A stretch of 12,675 bases of DNA, taken from the NCBI GenBank assembly GCA_041479965.1, contig JBGOZE010000035.1, positions 1-12,675 on the forward strand, read 5' to 3'. Shown piece by piece: positions 1-7,011 of the stretch (its first letter is position 1; every line of letters begins with the position of its first letter). A model generated the notes under the pieces. That model was not told the DNA's origin, searched no databases, and saw only the letters and a program-made list of their open reading frames with translations. Both the position numbers and the translations under genes were made by a program. Source of the DNA: SM23-78 sp041479965. GTDB lineage: Archaea > Nanobdellota > Nanobdellia > Woesearchaeales > SM23-78.

Positions 1-975
1 AGCCCCTGCAGCATGGTCATGGCCTCCGCCATAGCCGTTGACATCCTCAAGAGATTTCTCTATGAGCTGGGGCAGTTTGACCTTGGTAGACCTAAGCGAG
101 CATTTGTACTCGCCATCATATTCCCAGGCTATGAGAATCACCTTGTCAGGATGCCTGTAGATGAGCTCGTTGCTCAGCTCTGCTGAGAAAGAATAATCAG
201 GGCTCTTGTAGATGAACACTATCATATCATCCTTAGGATTGATGCTCGGCTGCTTCATCAGCTGTTCGTACTTGTCCTTGAGCCTATAGTATTTCTTGAA
301 TATGAACGTGCCTCCAGCAGTGGTCTGGGAGAGTATCTCCTCAGGGTCCTGGATCCTAGTCATCACTTTGACTGATTTGATGACATCAGAAGCCTTGCCC
401 TTGAGGTTGAAGGATATTATCCTTATCAATTCTCCAAGCCTCGAATCGTGAAGAGCGACCTCTGGCCTTTTCACATCAGAAGACAGAAGGCGCGGATAAG
501 CGCTGTTAAAGGCAGAGATTATATCATGCTCTGGCATGAACCAGTCTCCTATTATGCCTGTCATGGCTATCCAAAGATTCTCTCTGAGCACCCTGTAAAC
601 CCAGTAGGATGTGGGCCTGTTATCACAAGGGTCTTCTTGGCGAGGGTTAAAATAATTGACCCCTCTTCTCTCGACAAGAGGATGATGGTCTAGCCATACT
701 ATCCTGCTCTTCACCTGGTCTATGAAGTCCTGGCTCACAATAGGCACATCGACTATTATCACGATGTCAGGCGCATAATCCTCGACTTTCCTAGCCAGCT
801 CAGGCCCAAGCTCAGGAGCATTCTTCACAGGAATGCCCTTGCCCTCTCCAATGTGCTTGTATATCATGAGAAAACTGGCAAGCCCATCAGCATCATCATC
901 GAACAGGATGACTGGCCTATGGGAATTGTCAAATACATCCTTCAGTTCTTTCATCTGGTTTTCTGTAAGCCCCAT
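1..975 (-). CDS. DHH/DHHA1 family phosphoesterase (RecJ-like), C-terminus beyond window
   Basis: Translating the complement from the ATG at 975 gives 325 codons with no stop before the window edge, so the C-terminus is missing. Residues 25-34 contain the DHH-family metal motif FDDDADGLAS, D76 lies in a second conserved strand (VDVP), and L95-D96-H97-H98 is the namesake DHH motif. The last visible residues, GYGGGHDHAAGA, match the GGGHxxAAG signature of the DHHA1 substrate-binding domain. The family comprises metal-dependent (usually Mn) phosphodiesterases and exonucleases: RecJ and archaeal RecJ-like/GAN nucleases, nanoRNases and cyclic-dinucleotide phosphodiesterases. The sequence alone does not decide the substrate. 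It starts 25 bases after the stop of the ThiF-like gene on the same strand, so the two are probably cotranscribed. The start has only a weak purine-rich leader. Family confidence is high, exact role low. Confidence 0.9.
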   Translation of the reverse strand, partial: MGLTENQMKELKDVFDNSHRPVILFDDDADGLASFLMIYKHIGEGKGIPVKNAPELGPELARKVEDYAPDIVIIVDVPIVSQDFIDQVKSRIVWLDHHPLVERRGVNYFNPRQEDPCDNRPTSYWVYRVLRENLWIAMTGIIGDWFMPEHDIISAFNSAYPRLLSSDVKRPEVALHDSRLGELIRIISFNLKGKASDVIKSVKVMTRIQDPEEILSQTTAGGTFIFKKYYRLKDKYEQLMKQPSINPKDDMIVFIYKSPDYSFSAELSNELIYRHPDKVILIAWEYDGEYKCSLRSTKVKLPQLIEKSLEDVNGYGGGHDHAAGA

Positions 976-1000
976 CTTCTTTCACATTCTCCTGACTTTC

Positions 1001-1663
1001 CTAGAGTTTCTGTCTTTTTATGCTGTCGGTCCAAATGTCAAAAAGCACTGCATCCTTATGATAGGGCTTCTTGAGAAGTATCTTGAATACCTTCTTGACG
1101 ATTATGGCTGATGCCATGTGGACTGCGGGATTGATCATCCCTGATTCATCTATGGGTTTCATCTTGCCAGTGAGCTTGCCAAGCTTGTCAAAATTGATTC
1201 CCTTATCACTCGTCACGACCAAGCCCTGGCTTCCTGAGGCGACCACGAATATCAGGGGCATTTTCTTTTTCTTGGTATGCTCTGCTATGAGCTCACTAGT
1301 CTCAAGGTCTCCTGTGGCATCTATGACAACATCAGCATCCACCAGGAAGACATTGTTCTTATTCAAATCCTCATGGAAAGTCCTGACCTTGACACGCGGG
1401 TTGATTATGTCCAAGTGCTTCTTGGCTTGCTTGGCCTTGAACCTGGTGTCATCTTCCTCGAGATAGAGATTCTGGGATGATAAGTCTGAAGTAGAGCAGC
1501 GTCCTTTGTCTATCAATCTCAGGCCTATGCCTGACCTGCTCAGCATCTCTGCGACTGTTGATCCTATGCTGCCCAAGCCTGCGATGGTGACTGTCTTGGT
1601 CTCCAGGATTTTCTGTCCTTTCTCCCCCATTTCTTTGAATTTGACTAGCTGATCATATCTCAT
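1001..1663 (-). CDS. ThiF/E1-like (HesA/MoeB/ThiF) adenylating enzyme
   Basis: A 220-residue protein starting at the ATG at 1663, chosen because AGGAGG (1671-1676) lies 7 bases upstream; the open frame extends to 1717 but lacks a ribosome site there. Residues 24-35 carry the Rossmann nucleotide loop (GLGSIG at 29-34) and D52 follows the second strand, as in E1 enzymes. Residues 60-82 resemble the family's adenylate-contacting segment (SSQNLYL, then R74, K78). D115 in VVIDATGD fits the conserved Mg/ATP aspartate (usually DCTDN). E1-like proteins adenylate the C-terminus of ubiquitin-like or sulfur-carrier proteins such as ThiS, MoaD and SAMPs. The paired CxxC zinc cysteines common in this family are absent and the only cysteine is C56, so thioester chemistry is doubtful. 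No ubiquitin-like partner is encoded nearby. It precedes the DHH gene in a likely two-gene operon. Confidence 0.85.
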   Translation of the reverse strand: MRYDQLVKFKEMGEKGQKILETKTVTIAGLGSIGSTVAEMLSRSGIGLRLIDKGRCSTSDLSSQNLYLEEDDTRFKAKQAKKHLDIINPRVKVRTFHEDLNKNNVFLVDADVVIDATGDLETSELIAEHTKKKKMPLIFVVASGSQGLVVTSDKGINFDKLGKLTGKMKPIDESGMINPAVHMASAIIVKKVFKILLKKPYHKDAVLFDIWTDSIKRQKL

Positions 1664-1723
1664 ACTTTTCCCTCCTACTCTTCCTCTTTTTGTATCAGAA
1701 GAAAATTGGGAGAGCACAGGGAG

Positions 1724-1735
1724 TATTTATATTTA
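1724..1735 (-). promoter_or_regulatory. TATA box of the ThiF-like/DHH operon with adjacent dyad
   Basis: On the minus strand TAAATATAAATA lies about 25-30 bases before a likely transcript start near 1700, which gives a leader of roughly 35-40 bases ahead of the ATG at 1663. Immediately upstream of the TATA box is a perfect dyad CCAGT-T-ACTGG (1739-1749), a possible operator. The assignment rests on position and sequence only. Confidence 0.5.
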
Positions 1736-1786
1736 ACCCCAGTTACTGGCAGAATGCTAACAAGAGCCCACCTCAATAATTTCATC

Positions 1787-1821
1787 ACTATTGAGTGGTT
1801 AAAAAACGAAAGATTTATAAA
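1787..1821 (+). promoter_or_regulatory. Promoter of the Tat/transglycosylase-like gene, containing the shared upstream element
   Basis: TTTATAAA at 1814-1821 is a strong archaeal TATA box. The ATG at 1844 is 30 bases from the start of the box, so the transcript is probably leaderless or nearly so. The upstream part (1787-1813) holds the dyad ACT-ATTG-AGT followed by GGTTA and AAAAAACGAAA. These 35 bases match the promoter of the DGR variable protein (8148-8182, minus strand) at 33 positions. An inverted partial copy (CCACCTCAATA, 1768-1778) sits just upstream, making a CTCAATA/TATTGAG inverted repeat (1772-1778 with 1789-1795). Confidence 0.75.
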
Positions 1822-1843
1822 TGATAAAAGCAAATATGTGTGC

Positions 1844-2971
1844 ATGGGGGAAGATATTCATCTGATAATTCCAAAGCCTGTTATGAGCAGGAGAGGATTC
1901 TTGAAATTAGCTGGAGCAGGAGCAGCAGTAGGCATAACCACCTATGAGCTCGGAAAAGAGCCAGCCTACAGGTTGGTAGACAGCATCTATGAAAGTCTAG
2001 GCCTCAACCCTGACACCCAAGGAATAATTGTCTCCTCTAACATGGACTTCATGTATACTCAACTGAACCTGGAGCATCTCAAGGAGAATGGCTTCAAAAG
2101 GGTCTATGTGCAAAAAACAGTCAGAAACAACGGAGACATCTTCTACAGGACCATTATCGGCACCACTGACCGCAATCACAAGGAAAGCTTGGAAAAGCTA
2201 TTGAATGACGACCATTTCAATCCTGGCAAAAAAAATAATCCCTATCAGTTCATGAATGCAGAGCAGATACTCCCGCTATATTCTGAGCCAAAAGAAAAGA
2301 GAAAACAGAAGATGCAAGAGTTGGAAAGAGAATTCACAGTCAACATTGAGAAGATAAAGGACAAGGAAAACTATACCCGCATCGCTGTTCCATTTGTCAT
2401 GGAAAGATATAGACTTCATCACAAAGACAAAGGTGGCAAAAAGCTTGCGAAAAACGAAGCGCATAATATCGCCAGCAGGGTATATGAATCTGCCCATGAA
2501 TTCAACATCCCTGTAGTAGACTATCTTGCGTTGATATCCAACGAGAGCAAGTTTATCAATGGCCTTGGAGATGAGCGCTTCATTAATAAAAAGAAACCTG
2601 AACTGAGCAACCATTCCGAAGGCTACATCCAGATGAGGATAAAAACTCAGAAATGGGTTTTGAAGAAGATGAAAGAGGAAGGCATTGAAGGACTTCCGAA
2701 AACAATACCTTATGATACTATCATAAAAGGCAAGAGAGATAGCCTACTTAATCACTCTGAGCTTCAGTTCAGGCTGGGGGCGTGGTATTTCAGGCATTGC
2801 TTACTAAAATCAGGCTGGAATGGAGAAAGCAGAGTGATACCAGCGGAAATAATTGATAAGGCATTGAGTAAGTACAACATGGGACACAATGCTGATACGC
2901 AGAATGAAAAATATATTGAACGCGTCAATGAGGAAAAAGAGATATATCAACAGACAGTCCCTGATTCTTAA
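1844..2971 (+). CDS. Tat-signal protein with a probable lytic-transglycosylase-like (SLT) domain
   Basis: A 375-residue protein from the ATG at 1844, chosen over an open extension back to 1706 because the TATA box at 1814-1821 would place the transcript start at this ATG. Residues 14-30 form a twin-arginine signal: SRRGFLK followed by a short Ala/Gly-rich hydrophobic stretch. No clear cleavage site is seen, so it may remain membrane-anchored. Residues about 60-120 (strand-rich, with FKRVYVQKT and IFYRTIIG) faintly resemble a SPOR fold; this is a weak guess. Residues about 165-200 are charged and probably helical. Residues about 205-365 resemble the lysozyme-like SLT family: LISNESKF with candidate catalytic E234, GYIQM (260-264) in place of the usual GLMQ, a helix HSELQFRLGAWYF (304-316), and ALSKYNMG (340-347) in place of the AYNAG motif. 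If right, it cleaves murein-like glycan outside the membrane. The alternative is an inactive lysozyme-fold binding protein. Confidence 0.6.
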   Translation: MGEDIHLIIPKPVMSRRGFLKLAGAGAAVGITTYELGKEPAYRLVDSIYESLGLNPDTQGIIVSSNMDFMYTQLNLEHLKENGFKRVYVQKTVRNNGDIFYRTIIGTTDRNHKESLEKLLNDDHFNPGKKNNPYQFMNAEQILPLYSEPKEKRKQKMQELEREFTVNIEKIKDKENYTRIAVPFVMERYRLHHKDKGGKKLAKNEAHNIASRVYESAHEFNIPVVDYLALISNESKFINGLGDERFINKKKPELSNHSEGYIQMRIKTQKWVLKKMKEEGIEGLPKTIPYDTIIKGKRDSLLNHSELQFRLGAWYFRHCLLKSGWNGESRVIPAEIIDKALSKYNMGHNADTQNEKYIERVNEEKEIYQQTVPDS

Positions 2972-3005
2972 GCCTTAATCATATCTTTGTATTCAAACAA
3001 TAAAC

Positions 3006-3013
3006 TTTTTATC
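3006..3013 (+). promoter_or_regulatory. Probable TATA box of nreA
   Basis: TTTTTATC lies 30 bases before the ATG at 3036, the spacing expected for a leaderless archaeal transcript. No ribosome site precedes the ATG, which agrees with this. Confidence 0.5.
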
Positions 3014-3035
3014 CAACCACCACGTTCTTTGCTCC

Positions 3036-4256
3036 ATGAACATACGCTGCATCAAGTGCAAAGGCCGAGACCCGAGCATCTGCGGAAGGACTTTCTGTCC
3101 TATAATGGTCAAGATTGGCGCACAGAAGAAAGTTAACATGGAGGCAAAGCAGGATTTCTTTGGCCAAAGCCCTAATGTGTTTGTAGGAAGGTTCGGCTAT
3201 CCAGAAGTCAATGTAGGCATACTCGGAGTGGAGCAGTACGAGGAGCACGATAATCCCCTACTCTGGTCCAGGGAGAACTATGACATAGCCAAGATAATAG
3301 ATTTGAGGAGCAGCCTCATCAATTCTAATTTCAAGGCCAAAATCACAGGCTTCAAGGAGCGCTTCTTAGAGCTGAGCAGGGAAGTCGGGATGGCAGAGAA
3401 GCCAGTTGATGTTGAGGTGAACCTTTCAAAAAAGCCTGTGTTCTCACTAAGCTTTGAGCAGGACGTAATGCCTCACGGCCCTAATGTGAAGCTCAAGAAC
3501 GCGCGCATAACAGAGAATCCCAAGATACCTGCTATAGTAGACAAAGTAGTGGATGATGTTGATTTCAAGGCAAGCAATGCTCTTAATTATTTGTACAAAA
3601 AGAATCTTGATGAACATTACCTTACAAGGCTTCTGAGTATCGGAACTCTGGGTATGAAAAAGCAAAGAAAACTTGTGCCTACAAGATTTGCTATAACCGC
3701 AGTAGATAGCAATTTAGGTAATAATCTCGTGAAAGAAATAAAAGAATATAACCAAACCGAATATCTTGCATTTTTCGGGGGGTATTTAGGAAATTATTTC
3801 TTGATTCTCCTATTCCAAGAAGTTTACTCATATGAGCTTTTTGAGACTTATGCAGCCAATGCGAGCTGGAATATCAGCAAGGAAACAGCGTATACAACTG
3901 ATTATGAGCCTTATGATGGTCGGAAGAGCTATGCTGAGAATTGCGGAGGAGGATTCTACGCTGCAAGATTATCGTTGCTTGAGAAACTAAGTGGAATAAA
4001 ACGTCAGGCGAGCTGCTTGTGCTTGCGATTCATAACCGGAGAGTATTATGCGCCTTTAGGTGTCTGGGTTGTGCGCCAAGCAGTCAGGAAAACGCTTGAA
4101 AATAAGCCAATTGAGTTCTCATCAAAAGAGCTTATGCTTGCTTATGCAAAAGACCTTGCAAAAAAGAAATTTAGTTACGATATTTCTGAGATTCTGCAAA
4201 AGAGCATCCTGCTGAACAATATCAAGGCACAGAAGAAATTAGGCTCATTCATGTGA
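3036..4256 (+). CDS. nreA: DNA repair protein NreA
   Basis: A 406-residue protein of usual family length. The N-terminus has the NreA cysteine motif: C5, C8, C16 and C21 (CIKC...CGRTFC), a probable zinc site. The body contains recognisable family segments such as FVGRFGYPEVNVGIL (about residues 49-63), NPLLW, RFAITAVDSNLG, and the NCGGGFYAARL and FITGEYYAPLGVW blocks. The last eight residues, QKKLGSFM, fit a PCNA-interacting peptide (Q-x-x-L-x-x-F), the position reported for archaeal Nre proteins. NreA is an archaeal protein implicated in DNA-damage repair that binds the sliding clamp; its biochemical activity is not settled. The start is supported by the upstream TATA box and by the cysteine motif beginning at residue 5. 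It stands alone as a transcription unit between the Tat protein and the DGR-containing block. Confidence 0.93.
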   Translation: MNIRCIKCKGRDPSICGRTFCPIMVKIGAQKKVNMEAKQDFFGQSPNVFVGRFGYPEVNVGILGVEQYEEHDNPLLWSRENYDIAKIIDLRSSLINSNFKAKITGFKERFLELSREVGMAEKPVDVEVNLSKKPVFSLSFEQDVMPHGPNVKLKNARITENPKIPAIVDKVVDDVDFKASNALNYLYKKNLDEHYLTRLLSIGTLGMKKQRKLVPTRFAITAVDSNLGNNLVKEIKEYNQTEYLAFFGGYLGNYFLILLFQEVYSYELFETYAANASWNISKETAYTTDYEPYDGRKSYAENCGGGFYAARLSLLEKLSGIKRQASCLCLRFITGEYYAPLGVWVVRQAVRKTLENKPIEFSSKELMLAYAKDLAKKKFSYDISEILQKSILLNNIKAQKKLGSFM

Positions 4257-4434
4257 GTAAAGCACTGGACATGTTGACGTGAAGCTTATAAATAGAAGTT
4301 CTCTCAAATCTTTTGAAATGGCTCGCCCATTTAAATCCCCTCAAACAAGGCTCAGCTCTTAAATTATGATTTCGTTTTTTGAAACTGAAATCATTTAGAG
4401 AGCTTCACCCGGGAATTAAACTCGGTGATTTGAA
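4257..4434 (+). promoter_or_regulatory. Promoter and structured leader of the LAGIDADG-type gene
   Basis: A 178-base gap. CTTATAAAT near 4285-4293 is a good TATA box and predicts a transcript start near 4311, giving an unusually long leader of about 120 bases for this window. The leader contains the hairpin at 4354-4404. GGTGAT (4423-4428), ending 6 bases before the ATG at 4435, is the ribosome site and fixes the start codon. Confidence 0.6.
4354..4404 (+). repeat. Long imperfect inverted repeat (RNA hairpin) in the leader of the 4435 gene
   Basis: The two arms pair as AGCTCT/AGAGCT, TAAAT/ATTTA, GATTTC/GAAATC and GTTT/AAAC, 21 base pairs in total around a TTTG loop. The interruptions are TAT at 4365-4367 on the left arm and single unpaired bases at T4386 and G4398 on the right arm. 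It lies inside the predicted leader, about 30 bases before the start codon, so it could control translation or RNA stability. No matching riboswitch class is recognised. It is not followed by a U-run, so it is not a simple terminator. Confidence 0.7.
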
Positions 4435-5796
4435 ATGAACTCGCATGAAAATAATCAAAAGATTTGCTTGAGAGAGCCTGCTGAAAACACGATTAGGCTT
4501 GACTTATTTGACTTGCATGATAAAATCAAGGATAACAAACCTGAAAAATGGCTTGTTGTAAATGGAAAAAAACTTAAACAAAGAGTTAGCGAGCTCGTAC
4601 AAGAGATTGAGCATCAGGGTATATCGAATTCTGAATTGGTAAAGCACATGATGAAAAAACTCAACGTCTCGATAACTACTGCTGAACGATTAGTTTATCT
4701 GAGAAAAGAATGGTTTTCTTTAGTTTTCATAAAAGAACTTTTGATTATCTTGAATAAAGAAAATCTCAAGTTCAAGCTTCAGGAAGAAATAGAGTTCATC
4801 AAGGTGAGCCAGCCTCCGCTCAAAGTGCTAAAAGCGCCAAAATACTTGACTTTGAAACTCTGCAAAATTGCCGGGGCACATGCTGCTGACGGAACAATCC
4901 ATGAGAATTTCTTCTGCATAACTGACCATTATCGCAGTAACTTGGTTGCATTTCAAAAATGGCTAAAAGAAGCGTTTTATTTGGATGTGAATGTAGGTAA
5001 AATTTCTGAGAACGAATGGCGAATCAGGTTTCATAATAAAGTCTTCACAAGGTATTTGACAAAATTCTTTGGGTTTCCATCTGGATGTAAACAGTACACT
5101 GTCAATGAGCCGGAAGTAATCAAAAATTCCCCTTTAGAGTTCAGAAAGGCTTTTGCTTTAGGTGCTTTGACATTTGAAGCAGGCGTAGGCATTAAGCATC
5201 AAGCCGAGTTCTGCGTAGTTAGTAAAGAATTCCGAGATTCTATAAGTGAGATATTGAGGGTTTGCAACATAAAACATAATTGCATGGAAAAACAAAGCAA
5301 CAATTATTGGCGTCTCTGGAGTAATACTCTAAATAAAGATGATGCTCTTCACTGGCTTGAGTTTTTTGAGCCAAAAACAGAAAAATGGCATAAGTTGAGA
5401 GATTATATTTATGGCTTTTCAAGACTAGTCTGTTCTTTTGATGAGGCTCAAGCCATTCTTGGCTCAATATATCAGAAGCAATCTTCAAGCAAGGTAACCA
5501 TTATAGATGTTTTATTGGCTTTGAAGGAATTGAAGCAAGCATGTAGATATGAAATCGTCATCCACCTTAAGAAAAACAAACACCTTGATTCATACGGAGG
5601 CAAATGGGCTCACTCGCTTAAGCATTATCTTGACATTCTTAGAAAAGCTAACATAATCTCAGTTGAAAGAAAAACATTTGGGAAAAAGAAATCATTTGGA
5701 AGCATAGTGAGGGAAGTTTACTGCTTTAATGACAATATAAGTGACTGGAGGTTGCCTGAACGAGATAATTATTTTGTTGATGATTTGCCAATTTAG
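4435..5796 (+). CDS. LAGIDADG-type protein with flanking HTH regions (homing endonuclease or WhiA-like regulator)
   Basis: A 453-residue protein with GGTGAT six bases before the ATG. Residues about 45-105 are helical and look like a helix-turn-helix (ISNSELVKHMMKKLNVSITTAERLV). Residues about 140-310 resemble a two-repeat LAGIDADG fold: motif 1 LCKIAGAHAADGTI (142-155, D152) and motif 2 FALGALTFEAGVGI (240-253, E248), each followed by the expected beta-rich saddle. Residues about 352-430 look like a winged helix. LAGIDADG enzymes cut long DNA sites and spread introns or inteins; WhiA shows the fold can be recruited into a transcription regulator together with an HTH. This gene is freestanding, with no visible intron or intein around it. 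Both acidic motif residues are present, so nuclease activity remains possible. Its 3' end overlaps the DGR reverse transcriptase tail-to-tail by 71 bases. Confidence 0.75.
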   Translation: MNSHENNQKICLREPAENTIRLDLFDLHDKIKDNKPEKWLVVNGKKLKQRVSELVQEIEHQGISNSELVKHMMKKLNVSITTAERLVYLRKEWFSLVFIKELLIILNKENLKFKLQEEIEFIKVSQPPLKVLKAPKYLTLKLCKIAGAHAADGTIHENFFCITDHYRSNLVAFQKWLKEAFYLDVNVGKISENEWRIRFHNKVFTRYLTKFFGFPSGCKQYTVNEPEVIKNSPLEFRKAFALGALTFEAGVGIKHQAEFCVVSKEFRDSISEILRVCNIKHNCMEKQSNNYWRLWSNTLNKDDALHWLEFFEPKTEKWHKLRDYIYGFSRLVCSFDEAQAILGSIYQKQSSSKVTIIDVLLALKELKQACRYEIVIHLKKNKHLDSYGGKWAHSLKHYLDILRKANIISVERKTFGKKKSFGSIVREVYCFNDNISDWRLPERDNYFVDDLPI

Positions 5797-6883
5797 AGTA
5801 TTTATTCAATTCCTTGGTTGATAAGGAACCTCCAAATAAGCCTTCTGCATGAGCAAGATGCTTTCTTCTGAGCCTGAATGTGTTGGCGTATTTGCTATAA
5901 GCAAGCCATCCCTCAAGGAAATCATAGACTGCATCATAATCTATTTTCTTGGCCTTGTATTCTAAGCGCATTAATTCTAGTTTTTTCCTGAATTTTATCA
6001 GGTTTCTTTTCTTTAATAGCCGATGATGCGAATATATTCTTAATCCCAGAAAATCAGTTCCTGCGTACAGAGGGTGTATCTTAGATTTATCTGGGTGGAG
6101 TTGCAAAGCAAGTTTCTCTTTAAGGAAAGAATTGATTTGTTCCTTTAAATTTTCAAGCTGCTCTGCTGAGCAGTGAAGAATGACAAAATCATCCACGTAT
6201 CTGATGTAATGCTTTGCTTTTAAAACATGCTTAACATATTGGTCAAGCTCATCCAGGTAAACATTCGCAAAAAATTGTGAGGTTAGGTTGCCAAGCGGCA
6301 TGCCTTTGCCTTGCGTTTTAGTTTTATGATTAGAGAGGATTGTTCTAATCAACCAAATGATGCGCTTATCATTGATTCTCTTTCGAATTAGCCTAACAAG
6401 GACTTCGTGGTCGACTGTATCAAAGTAGTGCTTTACATCTGCCTTGAGGGCAAAGCCTTTTATTCCTTTGGCTTTCTCAAGTTTTGTGAGGTTTCTGCTG
6501 GCTTTGTTCTTAAAATGCTCAAATCTTTTTATGGCTGCGAGTGTTCCCTTGCCTTTGCGATTTGCATAACTGTCATAGATGAAAGCCTTGTCAAATATCG
6601 GCTCTATGATGTTGCAGAGTGCATGATGAACAACTCTATCTCTAAAATTTGACTTGCTGATGACTCTTGTCTTTGGATCCCTAAGAATGAATGTTTTCAA
6701 TGGTTTTGGCTTGTAAGCGTGAAGCAACAATTCTGTTCTTAGAAGAGCAAGATTTTCTGCAAGGCTCTTTTCAAAATCAATCACGTATTGTTTTTTGATT
6801 TTATGTTTTCGGGCTTTGCGCCATGCAAGCTCGAGATTCTTGTATGAGCACAGCTCTTGCCATAAATCTCTTGGCTTTTTCAT
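5726..6883 (-). CDS. DGR reverse transcriptase
   Basis: A 385-residue reverse transcriptase starting at the ATG at 6883 (MKKPRDLW). Numbered from there, finger motifs lie at 74-123 (SKSNFRDRVVHH, then IYDSYANRKGKGT). Catalytic motif A is KADVKHYFDTVDH (147-159, D149). GMPLGNLTSQFFANVYLDELD (194-214) carries LGNLTSQ (197-203), the DGR-type replacement of the QGxxxSP motif of group II intron enzymes. The active site is YVDD (229-232), followed by HPDKSKI and GTDFLGLRIY (275-284), then a helical thumb (about 295-350). It would copy the template-repeat RNA while mis-incorporating at adenines. The template repeat ends 28 bases upstream of the start. The frame stays open through the repeat to a GTG at 7009, but the N-terminus would then be Asn-rich template sequence, so 6883 is preferred. 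All catalytic residues are intact. No Avd accessory gene is visible. Confidence 0.95.
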   Translation of the reverse strand: MKKPRDLWQELCSYKNLELAWRKARKHKIKKQYVIDFEKSLAENLALLRTELLLHAYKPKPLKTFILRDPKTRVISKSNFRDRVVHHALCNIIEPIFDKAFIYDSYANRKGKGTLAAIKRFEHFKNKASRNLTKLEKAKGIKGFALKADVKHYFDTVDHEVLVRLIRKRINDKRIIWLIRTILSNHKTKTQGKGMPLGNLTSQFFANVYLDELDQYVKHVLKAKHYIRYVDDFVILHCSAEQLENLKEQINSFLKEKLALQLHPDKSKIHPLYAGTDFLGLRIYSHHRLLKKRNLIKFRKKLELMRLEYKAKKIDYDAVYDFLEGWLAYSKYANTFRLRRKHLAHAEGLFGGSLSTKELNKYSKLANHQQNNYLVQATSSHLYCH

Positions 6884-6910
6884 TATTATGATCTCAGCAA
6901 TGCTTTGGGC

Positions 6911-7011
6911 TATTCCACGAACGCGGTTATTATTGTTATCTATGTTCCTGTTGCTGGCATTGAAGTTGCTATTGTTGTTGAAGTTGTTGAGCCTGCCAAC
7001 ACGCGCCACAG
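6911..7011 (-). repeat. DGR template repeat (TR)
   Basis: Read on the minus strand, this 101-base segment is rich in AAC and AAT codons (36 adenines) and aligns without gaps to the variable repeat at 7383-7483 (offset 472). The 78 identical positions include every C, G and T of the template; the 23 differing positions are all adenines. It lies between the variable-protein gene and the reverse transcriptase, the usual TR position, on the same strand. In the frame of the target gene it would encode ARVGRLNNFNNNSNF and so on, an Asn-rich template typical of DGRs. Its GC-rich 3' end (CCGCGTTCGTGG) is identical in the variable repeat and is the likely priming/homology segment. Confidence 0.97.

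Noticed and set aside
448..1480. Plus-strand open frames opposite the DHH and ThiF-like genes
   Set aside because: They are antisense to two genes with clear family motifs and have no promoter or ribosome site.
1706..1843. Open extension of the Tat-signal protein by 46 residues
   Set aside because: It would bury the Tat signal 60 residues in and translate through the promoter element and TATA box at 1787-1821.
4370..4380. AAAAAACGAAA on the minus strand as a fourth copy of the shared promoter element
   Set aside because: It lacks the dyad, GGTTA and a TATA box, and is explained by the hairpin arms.
6884..7009. GTG start at 7009 for the reverse transcriptase
   Set aside because: The added 42 residues are translated template repeat; DGR reverse transcriptases normally begin near the MKKPRDLW-type segment. 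Kept only as an observation.
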